From: Fictibacillus barbaricus
Lineage (GTDB): Bacteria > Bacillota > Bacilli > Bacillales > Fictibacillaceae
NCBI RefSeq assembly: GCF_014635025.1
Contig: NZ_BMCE01000002.1
Location: 1,116,001 to 1,180,000 of the forward strand
Direction of reading: 5' to 3'
DNA length: 64,000 bases
Below the pieces are notes generated by a model. That model was not told the DNA's origin and did no database searches. It saw only the letters and a list, made by a program, of their open reading frames with translations. The position numbers and the translations under genes were made by a program. This document shows positions 31,797 through 39,980 of the stretch, one piece after another (within the stretch, counting starts at the first letter, position 1; each line of letters opens with the position of its first letter).

Positions 31797-32488
31797 TTTA
31801 TTGCAGCCTCCTCAGTCTTTTTTTCTACCAATCTGTACGATTTAATATCCAGTGACCATAATCCAGCATTCATTACCACATCTGATTGTGTGATCTCCAG
31901 TCTCTTCTGAAAAATAGGTCCATCCAGAACGAATGTATGATATTCTCCTAATTCACCCATTACGCAGCACTCGGTTTGATGGATATCTTCATAAAAACTT
32001 TCATCAAGTTCCCGGCCTGTCCACGTTTGATCTAGAAACTGTGTTGACGCCCGACAAACGACAGACAAAAAGCCTAAAGATATAAATTCATGGAGAAGCT
32101 CGGAAGCTTGATCTTGCGGTATCCATACTGGAAAAAGGGGTTCGAGTCCTGCTTGATGAGCAACCAGCTCATTCCACTTTCGATCTTCTTCCATATACAA
32201 ACTGCCATAAGCGATTGATTCTGCGCCGAATTGTTCTCTTATATGGGAAAGCGATTTTTTGAAACGCGTTTCATACTCTCCTGCAGAATCTACCATGATT
32301 AACGGCAATCCTAAAGCTTCTGCTTGTTTTTTTAATATCTCCAGCTGGATGCCATGTGCATGATTGCGGTCATGTTTTTCCGAAACCATGGATAACAAAC
32401 AAACAACCTCATACTCTTCCTTTAACAAACGGTATAATGCTAGACAACTGTCTTTTCCGCCACTCCAAGAGATCCCTACTTTTTTCAT
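31793..32488 (-). CDS. Dph6-like PP-loop ATPase (diphthine-ammonia ligase family)
   Basis: 231 residues. The ATP-pyrophosphatase signature SGGKDS is at residues 9-14. The family's conserved later motifs are seen as SIAYGSLYMEEDRKW, FPVWIPQD and a PxGE-like GELGEYHTFVLDGP. In archaea and eukaryotes this family amidates diphthine on EF-2; bacteria lack diphthamide, so the bacterial reaction is unknown and probably an ATP-dependent amidation. TTAGGAGA precedes the ATG. Followed by a coupled acetyltransferase. Confidence 0.85.
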   Translation of the reverse strand: MKKVGISWSGGKDSCLALYRLLKEEYEVVCLLSMVSEKHDRNHAHGIQLEILKKQAEALGLPLIMVDSAGEYETRFKKSLSHIREQFGAESIAYGSLYMEEDRKWNELVAHQAGLEPLFPVWIPQDQASELLHEFISLGFLSVVCRASTQFLDQTWTGRELDESFYEDIHQTECCVMGELGEYHTFVLDGPIFQKRLEITQSDVVMNAGLWSLDIKSYRLVEKKTEEAAIN

Positions 32489-32555
32489 TCTATTCTCCTA
32501 ACCTATCTGATTTTGACATCGTATCCAAAAATTTCTTCTCTTTATCAGCTTAACA

Positions 32556-32586
32556 AAAAAAGAGATCCCTAAAAAGGAGATCTCTC
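32556..32586 (-). terminator. Terminator of the amidase gene
   Basis: On the minus strand GAGATC and GATCTC pair across TCCTTTTTAGG, followed by TTTTTTT. Near-copy of the terminator at 31208. Confidence 0.8.
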
Positions 32587-32593
32587 TTAAATT

Positions 32594-33604
32594 TCATCTC
32601 ATAGACGCCTTTATCTCTTTCATTTTTTGTAACACTAAAGGGTAAAAATTTTTCTTAGCACTGGCAGTAGAATTCCCTCCGAAAAACCCTGTGCCTGGAC
32701 AGGATTTTACGGCATGTCCCTTACTGTTATCAAACACCCTTTCCCCAGTATTGATATCCCACCAATGATGGTACGAAATCGTATCAACCGAAGGGGTTAA
32801 ACCATACTTCAAACTAAGCAAAGCATTAACTGTTACAATCGTTTCTCTCTGTTCGGGAGTCATTTTGTTATTGCCTTTATCAAAGTTCCCTACATTCTCA
32901 ATAGCTAATGCATCAGCTTCAATTCGACGCATAGCAGCTTTATTCAATAATCCATACGAACCTTCAGGTGGCGTATCAAAAGGCCTTCCCACTGCAACTT
33001 TTCCATCTGGAAACGTGGTGAGCTGTTGACTGATATTACTCCAGCCCATTCCCTTCACATGATGTTCTTCCATGCCCTTCAACAGAGAAAAATGATTAGT
33101 ACCGGTAAACTGTTTGTATGAAGGTGAATAAGTATGGTGCTCCTGGATTTTTCCTATTTTTCTGTTGAACCTATGGTTGAAAAGCCAATCCTTGAACTCC
33201 TCCCTCGTCATAAGTATGTACTGACCTTGCATTGTGAGCTGTTTCGGAGGAATCTTTAATTTTTGCCCAACAAAAATATGGTTTGATGTCAGCCGATTTT
33301 TATTTTTTATGGATTGCACTGTAGAATTAAATGTTTGTGCCAACTCCCATAAAGTATCTCCAGGAGCCACTGCATACATGATAGGGACCCGTAATCTCTG
33401 TCCAACCAAAATGATATCAGATTGCAATCCGTTGATTCGTTTTAGATCGTTTACAGAAGTCCCATAGGTGTTAGCGATCTTCCCTAAATAATCACCAGGC
33501 TTTACATCATACATATTTCTAGGATTATTCGTAGCATAAGCAGGCGATATGTTCATTGTGAATAGAATCAGTAAACCAACAAGGAGCATATAAACTTTTT
33601 TCAT
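32594..33604 (-). CDS. LysM N-acetylmuramoyl-L-alanine amidase
   Basis: 336 residues from the ATG at 33604 (AAGGAAAGGA upstream), which places a clean signal peptide (about 1-24, ends AYA) at the N-terminus. Two LysM peptidoglycan-binding repeats follow, about 32-75 (YDVKPGDYLGKIANTYG) and 76-120 (YAVAPGDTLWELAQTFN). The Amidase_2 zinc hydrolase domain spans about 140-325, with metal ligands seen as QEHHTYS, SYHHWWD and KSCPGTGF. Secreted cell-wall hydrolase cutting the sugar-peptide bond; monocistronic. Confidence 0.93.
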   Translation of the reverse strand: MKKVYMLLVGLLILFTMNISPAYATNNPRNMYDVKPGDYLGKIANTYGTSVNDLKRINGLQSDIILVGQRLRVPIMYAVAPGDTLWELAQTFNSTVQSIKNKNRLTSNHIFVGQKLKIPPKQLTMQGQYILMTREEFKDWLFNHRFNRKIGKIQEHHTYSPSYKQFTGTNHFSLLKGMEEHHVKGMGWSNISQQLTTFPDGKVAVGRPFDTPPEGSYGLLNKAAMRRIEADALAIENVGNFDKGNNKMTPEQRETIVTVNALLSLKYGLTPSVDTISYHHWWDINTGERVFDNSKGHAVKSCPGTGFFGGNSTASAKKNFYPLVLQKMKEIKASMR

Positions 33605-33684
33605 TTGTAAATTTCCTTTCCTTATGACATCCAGAAACTCTTTATTAGTTTGTAAACAGCTTATGAAAATATTCTGATCCATAA

Positions 33685-33718
33685 CAAAAAAAGCGACTGC
33701 TCATAGTTGAGCAGTCGC
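33685..33718 (-). terminator. Strong terminator
   Basis: On the minus strand GCGACTGCTCA and GAGCAGTCGC form a near-perfect stem followed by seven T, just past the stop of the 33732 ORF. Confidence 0.9.
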
Positions 33719-33731
33719 GCAAGGTAAAATA

Positions 33732-33965
33732 TTAGGTTACCATGCTTAAAATTCTGTCTTCCAAGTCCTGATTATATTCCAGTCTGACCACATCACATAA
33801 AATCCTGTGGACCTTTTTAAATTCAGGGATCATGCTTTTCATGACTTCGATTATATCATCTTGATTCCTGCTGCTGTGCCATGTTTCGAGGAGGATAAGC
33901 TGCCAAGCTTCAAGCTGACTTCGGCAACCAACTCCTAAAATTTTGTTGACTTGTAGTATTCGCAA
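33732..33965 (-). CDS. Hypothetical helical protein, start uncertain
   Basis: Up to 77 residues, mostly helical (LEAWQLILLETWHSSRNQDD, MIPEFKKVHRILCDVVRLEY). It is followed at once by a strong terminator, which argues it is transcribed. However, the TTG start has no ribosome site, and only about 25 bases separate it from the terminator of the pentapeptide gene, leaving no room for a promoter. It may be a 5'-truncated gene or depend on read-through. No family recognised. Confidence 0.4.
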   Translation of the reverse strand: MRILQVNKILGVGCRSQLEAWQLILLETWHSSRNQDDIIEVMKSMIPEFKKVHRILCDVVRLEYNQDLEDRILSMVT

Positions 33966-33989
33966 TTGAACGAAGCATCCCTTTAAAAA

Positions 33990-34022
33990 TAAAAAACTGC
34001 TGAAATGGACTTCAGCAGTTTT
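33990..34022 (-). terminator. Terminator of the pentapeptide-repeat gene
   Basis: On the minus strand AACTGCTGAA and TTTCAGCAGT flank GTCCA, followed by TTTTTTATTTTT. Confidence 0.85.
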
Positions 34023-34036
34023 TGAATTCGTTCTAA

Positions 34037-34684
34037 CTATTCTTTCACTTTTAAACCTAGCAAGGTCGAGAAACCGATCGCTTGTTCACTGGAAACGATA
34101 CACCCTTTTAAGCTTTTGATATCCACGTTAATATGTTCAAACTTACAAGTACTAATATCGATGCCATTCAAGTTTGTTTCGGTAAAATCCACGTCTTCTA
34201 AGTTGCACTGATTAAACTTCACCTTGTTCAGTTTCGTATCATAGAAGTTTGCGCTTTTTAATGATGAGTTTTCAAAGAGGACCGGTTTTAAGTCAGCTTC
34301 AACAAATTCACTCATGTCTAATTTACAATTCTCGAACGTTACATGCCGCAAGTTTGCGAGTTCTAAATCTAAGCCCATTAACTTGCAATCTTTAAACAAA
34401 ATCCGATACAGGATGCCTTCTTTAAAGTTCGTGTTGGATAGATCACAGTTCTCAAAAATAACATCCGTCATGTCCACTTTATAGAAGCTTGAATCCATAA
34501 TGGTAGCATTGTTAAAAGTGACTTTGGAAAGAATCAATTTTTCAACGTCCTCATTCTCAACAAAATCCCCTGTTATGGCGCACTCTTGCAGGTAAGGATC
34601 CTCTTCCATATAAATATTTCGAAACCTTGCCTCTTCTAGATCGGGATGAATTTTAGGCAGATCCACCTTAAGGTTCTTAGTCAT
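34037..34684 (-). CDS. Pentapeptide-repeat protein
   Basis: 215 residues with CGGAGGT before the ATG. From about residue 45 to 195 the chain is a run of A/C/S-(D/N)-(L/F)-x-x pentapeptides (for example SSFYKVDMTDVIFENCDLSN, ANFYDTKLNKVKFNQCNLED), predicted to form a right-handed quadrilateral beta helix. Some members (Qnr, MfpA) mimic DNA and protect gyrase; others have no known role. The non-repetitive N-terminus and the absence of a Qnr-type loop pattern make quinolone protection uncertain. Monocistronic. Confidence 0.9.
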   Translation of the reverse strand: MTKNLKVDLPKIHPDLEEARFRNIYMEEDPYLQECAITGDFVENEDVEKLILSKVTFNNATIMDSSFYKVDMTDVIFENCDLSNTNFKEGILYRILFKDCKLMGLDLELANLRHVTFENCKLDMSEFVEADLKPVLFENSSLKSANFYDTKLNKVKFNQCNLEDVDFTETNLNGIDISTCKFEHINVDIKSLKGCIVSSEQAIGFSTLLGLKVKE

Positions 34685-34784
34685 ACTTTTACCTCCGTTC
34701 TAACGTGTTAATACAAGCTTACAGAAGTAAAAAGGAAAATATAAGTCTTTCATTTTTGCAGAAAGTTTGTACAAAGAACGGCTG

Positions 34785-34995
34785 ACGTTCATTCAGCAGT
34801 GTCACTCATTCGTAAAAAAGCTCGAGGAAGACGGGGTTTATCAGCCGAAGATCAAATTCCTCCGTTCCGCCAAGGGTAGAATACTTAATGACTGATCTAG
34901 GTCAACCATTGATGCCGATATTGAAGCGAATCACGGTAAGGAACATGGTGATTTTAGTTAACAAAGCGTTCATGAATACGTTATTAGACATGTAG
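34785..34995 (+). pseudogene. HxlR-family transcriptional regulator remnant
   Basis: Two frames carry pieces of an HxlR winged-helix protein. From 34785, TFIQQCHSFVKKLEEDGVYQ resembles the 'LT.QLreLEeDGvi.R' recognition region. From about 34870, in another frame, VPPRVEYLMTDLGQPLMPIL matches the 'vPPrVEYsLTelG.sL.pil' wing. A frameshift separates them, the N-terminal half is missing, and the tail reads into unrelated residues before TAG. There is no intact start. This explains most of the 370-bp gap before the next gene. Confidence 0.7.
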
Positions 34996-35055
34996 CAAAT
35001 TCGGGTATGATATAGATAAAACAAGTATAAGAAATGAAATGAGAAGAGTGAAAAA

Positions 35056-35595
35056 ATGAAGAAATACTTATTTATCGTTATTTCGATATTGTTATTAGCA
35101 GGCTGCGGATTGAACAAACAGGAAACCACAAAGAACATTTTCTTGATTCCTGAAGGGTTTGAAGGATCTATCTTTGTGTTTTACAATATGCCGAATGAGC
35201 CAGCTTTGAAAAAGGAAAAAGGTTATACCGTGATTCCTATAAAGGAAAAGACATTAGACACATTAAAAGATACAGATATCAGTCAGTATGGCGTTCATTT
35301 TACATCCACAAAAGATATGATCTATGGCATCGTGAATGACCAATATTATTATGTAGATGAAAAGGGCAAACGAAAAGAAATCAATGAGCAGTGTATTAGT
35401 CTTGGTTCAAACGGGGGTTTTACCGGTAAAAAAGGTGAAGATATTAAGTACTCGGTCATTCAAGTCACTACATCAAGCTGTGGTCCATCTTTCAAAGAAA
35501 ACGGAAGAAATGACTTTAATGCGCAAGTTAATGAAGTCGGCAAATATTATCTTAATAAACTTGGTATCAACAATAAAAATGCTGCAGAGGGCTGA
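35056..35595 (+). CDS. Lipoprotein, DUF6843-like
   Basis: 179 residues. Signal peptide with lipobox LLAGC at about 14-18, so membrane-anchored on the outside. The mature part begins with a polar stretch, then FLIPEGFEGSIFVFYNMP, a start seen in a group of Bacillus lipoproteins (DUF6843-like by memory, not verified), and ends in a C-x-n-C-bearing region (EQCISLGSNGG, TSSCGPSF) that could form a disulfide. GAGAAG lies 10 bases before the ATG and TATGAT at about 35007 could be a -10 box. Function unknown. Confidence 0.7.
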   Translation: MKKYLFIVISILLLAGCGLNKQETTKNIFLIPEGFEGSIFVFYNMPNEPALKKEKGYTVIPIKEKTLDTLKDTDISQYGVHFTSTKDMIYGIVNDQYYYVDEKGKRKEINEQCISLGSNGGFTGKKGEDIKYSVIQVTTSSCGPSFKENGRNDFNAQVNEVGKYYLNKLGINNKNAAEG

Positions 35596-35613
35596 TCCCT
35601 GCAGCATTTTTTC
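35579..35613. terminator. Terminator between converging genes
   Basis: ATGCTGCAG and CTGCAGCAT flank an 11-base loop and are followed by TTTTTT on the plus strand. It overlaps the end of the lipoprotein gene and serves the converging genes. Confidence 0.85.
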
Positions 35614-36077
35614 TATTCGATGAAATACATCTTCCCGTTTACTTCCAGCGATATCGCTGACTGCTTCATTTCTTCTTTTAACGATTTCGCATATGCTACA
35701 ACAGCATTAATGCTCTTTTTATCAAGATCTTCCGCAAAACTATAAACGATCGTCACTTTTTCTTTTACTAGCTTGTCCTCATCGGATACCCAAGCCCCTG
35801 TTCCTTCAATGGCTGTTGCTCCGCCAAACATTTTTGAAAATGTCTCAAGTGACTGATTTACATATGGGGTGTTATCGATCGGTTCGTCCACATTGTATGT
35901 AGATGGCACATAGATCTTTACAACTTCATCCAGATGAAATTGCCCCTTTAAGGCATTTGTTTCTTTTGCTTGAAGCGTTGTTTGTTGTCCTGAATCATTT
36001 AGTGAAAACCCCAAAAAACCAACCAAAACTAAAGATAAAACCAAGTAAAAAATTTTGTTCCCTTTCAACTTGTCCAC
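35613..36077 (-). CDS. Membrane-anchored protein, possibly DUF3574-like
   Basis: 154 residues from the GTG at 36077 (GGAGG 8 bases upstream). One N-terminal transmembrane segment (about 8-26) and an extracellular domain. The pattern VNQSLETFSKMFGGATAIEGTGAW, then VKEKVTIVYSFAED, resembles the ferredoxin-like fold of DUF3574 proteins, where a 'fp.G.T...a.G.W' motif precedes a strand. This is by eye. No catalytic residues are evident. Converges with the upstream lipoprotein gene. Confidence 0.6.
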   Translation of the reverse strand: MDKLKGNKIFYLVLSLVLVGFLGFSLNDSGQQTTLQAKETNALKGQFHLDEVVKIYVPSTYNVDEPIDNTPYVNQSLETFSKMFGGATAIEGTGAWVSDEDKLVKEKVTIVYSFAEDLDKKSINAVVAYAKSLKEEMKQSAISLEVNGKMYFIE

Positions 36078-36210
36078 TCCCTCTTCCTCCATAATAGACT
36101 GGTAATAATAAACAGTGTATAAGAAGGTAAAACTTTGTTGAATAGGTTTATATATCCATTTCGTATTGGGACTTTTTTCATGAAATGCTTGTCACAGCAA
36201 AAAAATTTAG

Positions 36211-36240
36211 TTGACAACCTATATAAAGAGCCATTATAGT
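36211..36240 (+). promoter_or_regulatory. Sigma-A promoter of the T-box transcript
   Basis: TTGACA at 36211-36216 and TATAGT at 36235-36240 with an 18-bp spacer. Transcription would start near 36247, just before the T-box leader. Confidence 0.75.
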
Positions 36241-36275
36241 AATCCATATTATTCTGAATAATGATTTGATAAAAG

Positions 36276-36536
36276 CTAAGAACGGGAACAGTAAAAGTGA
36301 CTTTGTAGTAGCAGAGAGCTGCGGGTTGGTGGAACGCAGTCTATGAATCCTTTGAACTCGCCCGGGAGCAGCAAGACAAAAGGAACGCGTTCTCTATGTT
36401 TTGACGACTAACCTTCGTTAACAGGTTTTACAAGCAGGATTCTTAACGAATCAACAAGAGTGGTACCGCGGTTAGCCAAAGGCTTATCGTCTCTTTTCTC
36501 AAAAAGTTTGAGATCAGGGATGGTAGGCCTTTTTTG
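36276..36536 (+). ncRNA. T-box riboswitch
   Basis: The hallmark T-box sequence AGAGTGGTACCGCG lies at 36457-36470. Upstream, the Stem I pattern is present (GCAGAGAGCTGCGGGTTGGT, then the conserved TTTGAACTCGCCCGGGAGCA-like 3' side). Downstream, GGCTTATCGTCTC (36481-36493) pairs with GGGATGGTAGGCC (36517-36529) over an inner CTCAAA/TTTGAG hairpin, followed by TTTTTTG: the terminator that competes with the antiterminator. Uncharged tRNA binding would allow read-through into the amino acid permease. The specifier codon is probably within TGAATCCTTTG; ATC (Ile) and TCC (Ser) both fit, so tRNA identity is open. Confidence 0.93.
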
Positions 36537-36582
36537 TTATTTGTTATAGAATCTAGAGTTTAAAACGGGAGAGGTTATTAAG

Positions 36583-37947
36583 ATGGAAAAAGACACCCAG
36601 AAATTACAAAGAACGATGACTTCCCGCCATATTATGATGATGGCGCTTGGAGGCAGTATCGGTGCAGGTTTATTTAAAGGAAGCAGCGAGGCTATTGATA
36701 TGGCAGGGCCTGCTGTTGTTTTAGCATATTTAATCGGTGGGATCTTATTATTGTTCATCATGCAAGGACTGGCAGAAATGGCGGTACAGAACAGCGGAGC
36801 CCGTACGTTTCGTGATTTGGTCCAGTCTGTGTTAGGAGTATTCCCCGCTTATTTTCTGGATTGGATCTATTGGAAGATGTGGGTATTAAACATAGCAGCT
36901 GAGGCTGTTGTAGCGGCAATTTTTCTTCAATACTGGTTTCCAGATACACCGATCTGGATGTTGGCGTTGGTGGTTTCTGTTTCGGTTACTATTGTAAATT
37001 TGTTGTCTGTAAAGATCTTTGCAGAAACCGAATATTGGCTTGCTCTAATTAAGATTAGTGTTATCGTGATCTTTATACTTTCTGGGTTACTGCTTTTATT
37101 CGTGTCATTTGGTGAGCATACAGCTCCGACTTTTTCCAACTTAACCGAACATGGCGGTTTTTTCCCGAACGGTTCAGCTGGTCTCATGACAGCCATGTTA
37201 GTTGTTATCTACTCTTATGGCGGGACTGAAATTATCGGTATTACCTTGGCTGAAACGAAGGATCCCGAAAAGGTGGTACCAAAAGCAGTACGTGGCACCC
37301 TAACACGAATTATCGCTTTTTATCTTTTCCCATTCTTTATTATCGTTGGATTGATTCCGTGGGATCAAGTAAACGGTGCAGGAGAAAGCCCGTTTGTGAT
37401 GGTGTTTCAGATGATAGGAGTTCCAGGTGCAGATCATGTGATGAATGCGGTTATCTTGCTGGCCATTATCTCATCGATGAACTCCGGACTTTATGGCTCT
37501 TCGCGTGTGCTGTACACACAAGCTGTTGATGGCCGAGTTCCTAAGCTGTTTGCTCGCCTTTCACCAAAAAAAGTTCCGTTCTTTGCGATATTGATGTGCA
37601 CCGCTTCCCTATATGCAGGGGTGCTGATTTCCATATTCGCAGGAAGCCAAACCTTTAATTATCTTATGGGTTCACTAGGTTATACCGTATTGTTCATCTG
37701 GTTGATCATTGCCTTTGCTCATCTAAAATCAAGAAAACCGCAAAATCAGCTGTCTGGCTACTATGTTAAGTGGTTTCCTTATACCACTTGGATTGCTATC
37801 ATTTCCTTGCTTGCGATCTTAGTTGGAATTGTCATTAACACCTCCGTGATCATAACGGGTGTAACACTTGGAATTTATCTGTTTATCTCGCTCACTTACC
37901 TCGTAAGAAGACGTTCACTTCATGCGCAAGGCAGCTTACAAGTATAA
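36583..37947 (+). CDS. Amino acid permease (APC superfamily, AAT-type)
   Basis: 454 residues, twelve predicted transmembrane helices. Helix 1 has the substrate-binding GSIGAGLFKGSSEAI, and the family signature around helices 2-3 reads GQGLAEMA-like as MQGLAEMAVQNSGARTFRDL. The YGGTEIIGITLAETKDPEKV loop is the conserved helix-6 region of this family. Expression is under T-box control, so it imports the amino acid (or a precursor) matching the sensed tRNA. Start ATG has GGGAGAGG upstream. Ends in a terminator at 37962-37988. Confidence 0.92.
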   Translation: MEKDTQKLQRTMTSRHIMMMALGGSIGAGLFKGSSEAIDMAGPAVVLAYLIGGILLLFIMQGLAEMAVQNSGARTFRDLVQSVLGVFPAYFLDWIYWKMWVLNIAAEAVVAAIFLQYWFPDTPIWMLALVVSVSVTIVNLLSVKIFAETEYWLALIKISVIVIFILSGLLLLFVSFGEHTAPTFSNLTEHGGFFPNGSAGLMTAMLVVIYSYGGTEIIGITLAETKDPEKVVPKAVRGTLTRIIAFYLFPFFIIVGLIPWDQVNGAGESPFVMVFQMIGVPGADHVMNAVILLAIISSMNSGLYGSSRVLYTQAVDGRVPKLFARLSPKKVPFFAILMCTASLYAGVLISIFAGSQTFNYLMGSLGYTVLFIWLIIAFAHLKSRKPQNQLSGYYVKWFPYTTWIAIISLLAILVGIVINTSVIITGVTLGIYLFISLTYLVRRRSLHAQGSLQV

Positions 37948-37961
37948 ACATATTGAAGAAA

Positions 37962-37988
37962 AAACGCTCTAGTGAGCGTTTTTTTCTT
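37962..37988. terminator. Bidirectional terminator
   Basis: AAAACGCTC, TAGT, GAGCGTTTT with T-run on the plus strand and A-run on the other side. Shared by the permease and the AEP cluster's last gene, which converge. Confidence 0.88.
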
Positions 37989-38001
37989 TTATTTAATGGA
38001 T

Positions 38002-38778
38002 TTAAGATATGATCCACTTTTCGTTTAACTTCTCATTACTCCACTCTTTGGGCATGGAATGATCACAGATGACGTAGTCAAATTGATCCACCTTACAAAT
38101 ACGGTAATTGGCTTTTACTCCAATCTTAGTATGATCGGCCAATATAAAGGATTCTGTGGCATTTTGAATATAAGCCTGTGCCAACTGGGATTTTTCTAAG
38201 TCGTAGCTCATAACACCATTCGGGTTGACCAAGCCGTCAGCAGAAATGAATGCTTTGTCTGCGTAGAATTCTCTGGCCATTTTCTCTGTTAACGAGCCAC
38301 CTGACCGATAATGCAGAGGCCGTACATTTCCACCAATAAAGATTATTTCACCGTCAAAATGTTTGTTGTTCGCGTAAGACATTAATGCCGATGCTACAGG
38401 AAAAGAATTTGTTATAACCGTGATGTTCTGCTTTTCACATAAGCTTTTTACCATCTGTAAAGTGGTCGTTCCCTCGTCTATGATAATGACATCATTATCG
38501 TTAATAAATTCAACTGCTTTTTCTGCAATTTTTCTTTTTTCCTGGATACGAACAACTTCCCTTTCATACAAGCCTGGCTCAACCGTGTCAGCGTCAACCT
38601 TAACTGCTCCACCATAAACCTTTTTTAATTTATTTTCGCTTTCGAGCTCTTCTAGATATCGCCTGATCGTTTCGGTAGAAACATCAAATTTTTTTGCTAA
38701 TTGTGCAACACGAACCTGACCCATCTCTTCAAGGTCTGAAATGATGACTCTCTTTCGTTCTTCTCCAACAAGTGACAT
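38002..38778 (-). CDS. DeoR/GlpR-type transcriptional regulator of the AEP cluster
   Basis: 258 residues. N-terminal DeoR helix-turn-helix about 6-58, with MGQVRVAQLAKKFDVSTETIRRYLEELE. The C-terminal DeoRC sensor domain (about 75-235, ISOCOT fold) has IIDEGTTTLQMVKSL, DGEIIFIGGNVR and ADGLVNPNGVMSYDLEKSQL. Sensors of this family bind phosphorylated metabolites, so a phosphonate or a phosphorylated intermediate is a reasonable ligand. Last gene of the cluster, 20 bases after the oxidoreductase, so it is probably autoregulated with the operon. Candidate operators lie near 45915-46039. Confidence 0.9.
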   Translation of the reverse strand: MSLVGEERKRVIISDLEEMGQVRVAQLAKKFDVSTETIRRYLEELESENKLKKVYGGAVKVDADTVEPGLYEREVVRIQEKRKIAEKAVEFINDNDVIIIDEGTTTLQMVKSLCEKQNITVITNSFPVASALMSYANNKHFDGEIIFIGGNVRPLHYRSGGSLTEKMAREFYADKAFISADGLVNPNGVMSYDLEKSQLAQAYIQNATESFILADHTKIGVKANYRICKVDQFDYVICDHSMPKEWSNEKLNEKWIIS

Positions 38779-38798
38779 TCTTTATTCTCCTTATTCTG

Positions 38799-39980
38799 CT
38801 AAGCTTTAGAAGCTAATCCTATAATTTCCTTATCTCCCCATATATATATATCACGTCTTCTTAACTCTTCAAAAAACAAATCCGGCTCTAGGAAAGCCTC
38901 TTCAGGCGTAACTATCCCTGCCTGTTTAACCTTTCCTTCTGCTATCATCTGTGTGGCAATTGAAAATGGAATCGCTACATTTCTGGTATAAGCCCTTAAT
39001 CCTTCCCATTCTTTAACAGACCCATCAGATGAAGGGTGTGTGTGATACAAGGTATGCTTTACTTTCTCATCATTTTTCAAACCGATGACTTCGATATGTA
39101 AAGCATAGCCATATAAGTCTGTTTCTGTTCCTTCAGCTGACTGTAATAAGTATTCTGCAATACAGTCCATAATTCCTATTTCTGTTCCATTGATTTTTAT
39201 TAGATCATTCCTTAATATACCAAAATCATAAAGGGCTTTAATAAGATTCATGTTTTTCTCAGGCCAAGTTCCTCGAACTTCAATTAGCTGTACACCTTTA
39301 GATTGAAGTGCTTTTGCTAACGTTTTAGTTTCTGCATGAGGAATGATATATTGAACACCTGCTCCATAAGGTTCCGGCAACTCTATTTTTCGAGGCCTTG
39401 CAAAAGGCGGGACTTGGATAAACTCTCCATCCTCATAGACTACCCTGCCAGCTAGGTCCGGATCATACTCATATGTGGTAGTTTCTGTTATTGATTTTGA
39501 AAATGCGATCGGACGATATGATCCATGGCTGACCCTCACACTTTCAACTATATCAAGCTTGTTAGCTGCATGCATGGCCATGAGTTGTGTTAATCCTGGT
39601 GTCATGCCAAACCCTGGCAAACATATTTTATCATTCTCTAAAAACATTTGATGAAAGGGGTCCTCTTCCCCAAACCCGTTGAGATTGATGCCATGACACC
39701 CAGCTTCAGCAATACAGGCGGTTGTTTTTCCATTTAACGTGATGGTCGTTCCATCCATCACAATATCGTAACCTCTCATTTTCCCTACTGTATCATCATG
39801 ATCATGTACATTGACAGGAACAAAATCTACACGTGGATCATTCAGCCACTCTACTACTTTTCTGCCTTCTTCTTGGTTATAGTCTGCTACTGTAATAACT
39901 TCAAAGTTAGAATACAATACTAGATCTTTTATGGCTTCCCGAGCAATTTTACCTGCTCCGCCTAAACAAAACACCTTCAT
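38799..39980 (-). CDS. Saccharopine-dehydrogenase-like oxidoreductase in the AEP cluster
   Basis: 393 residues of the saccharopine dehydrogenase/reductase family. The N-terminal Rossmann fold has dinucleotide motif [12 protein letters not shown] (GxGxxG-like, residues 5-16) and an acidic VADYN end of the second strand, suggesting NAD preference. The middle has the family's [10 protein letters not shown] and [15 protein letters not shown] motifs. The ATG overlaps the phnW stop as ATGA, so the two are translationally coupled. Its reaction is not part of the known PhnW/PhnX route; it could reduce or release an N-substituted (opine-like) aminophosphonate or recycle the alanine/pyruvate pair, but these are inferences. 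Confidence 0.85.
   Translation of the reverse strand: MKVFCLGGAGKIAREAIKDLVLYSNFEVITVADYNQEEGRKVVEWLNDPRVDFVPVNVHDHDDTVGKMRGYDIVMDGTTITLNGKTTACIAEAGCHGINLNGFGEEDPFHQMFLENDKICLPGFGMTPGLTQLMAMHAANKLDIVESVRVSHGSYRPIAFSKSITETTTYEYDPDLAGRVVYEDGEFIQVPPFARPRKIELPEPYGAGVQYIIPHAETKTLAKALQSKGVQLIEVRGTWPEKNMNLIKALYDFGILRNDLIKINGTEIGIMDCIAEYLLQSAEGTETDLYGYALHIEVIGLKNDEKVKHTLYHTHPSSDGSVKEWEGLRAYTRNVAIPFSIATQMIAEGKVKQAGIVTPEEAFLEPDLFFEELRRRDIYIWGDKEIIGLASKA

Noticed and set aside
34037-34684. Qnr-type quinolone-resistance protein
   Set aside because: Pentapeptide repeats are clear but the Qnr loop insertions and typical length pattern are not; kept as a generic pentapeptide-repeat protein.
34902-35138. 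Minus-strand 78-residue hydrophobic ORF
   Set aside because: Antisense to the lipoprotein signal peptide and the HxlR remnant; no ribosome site.
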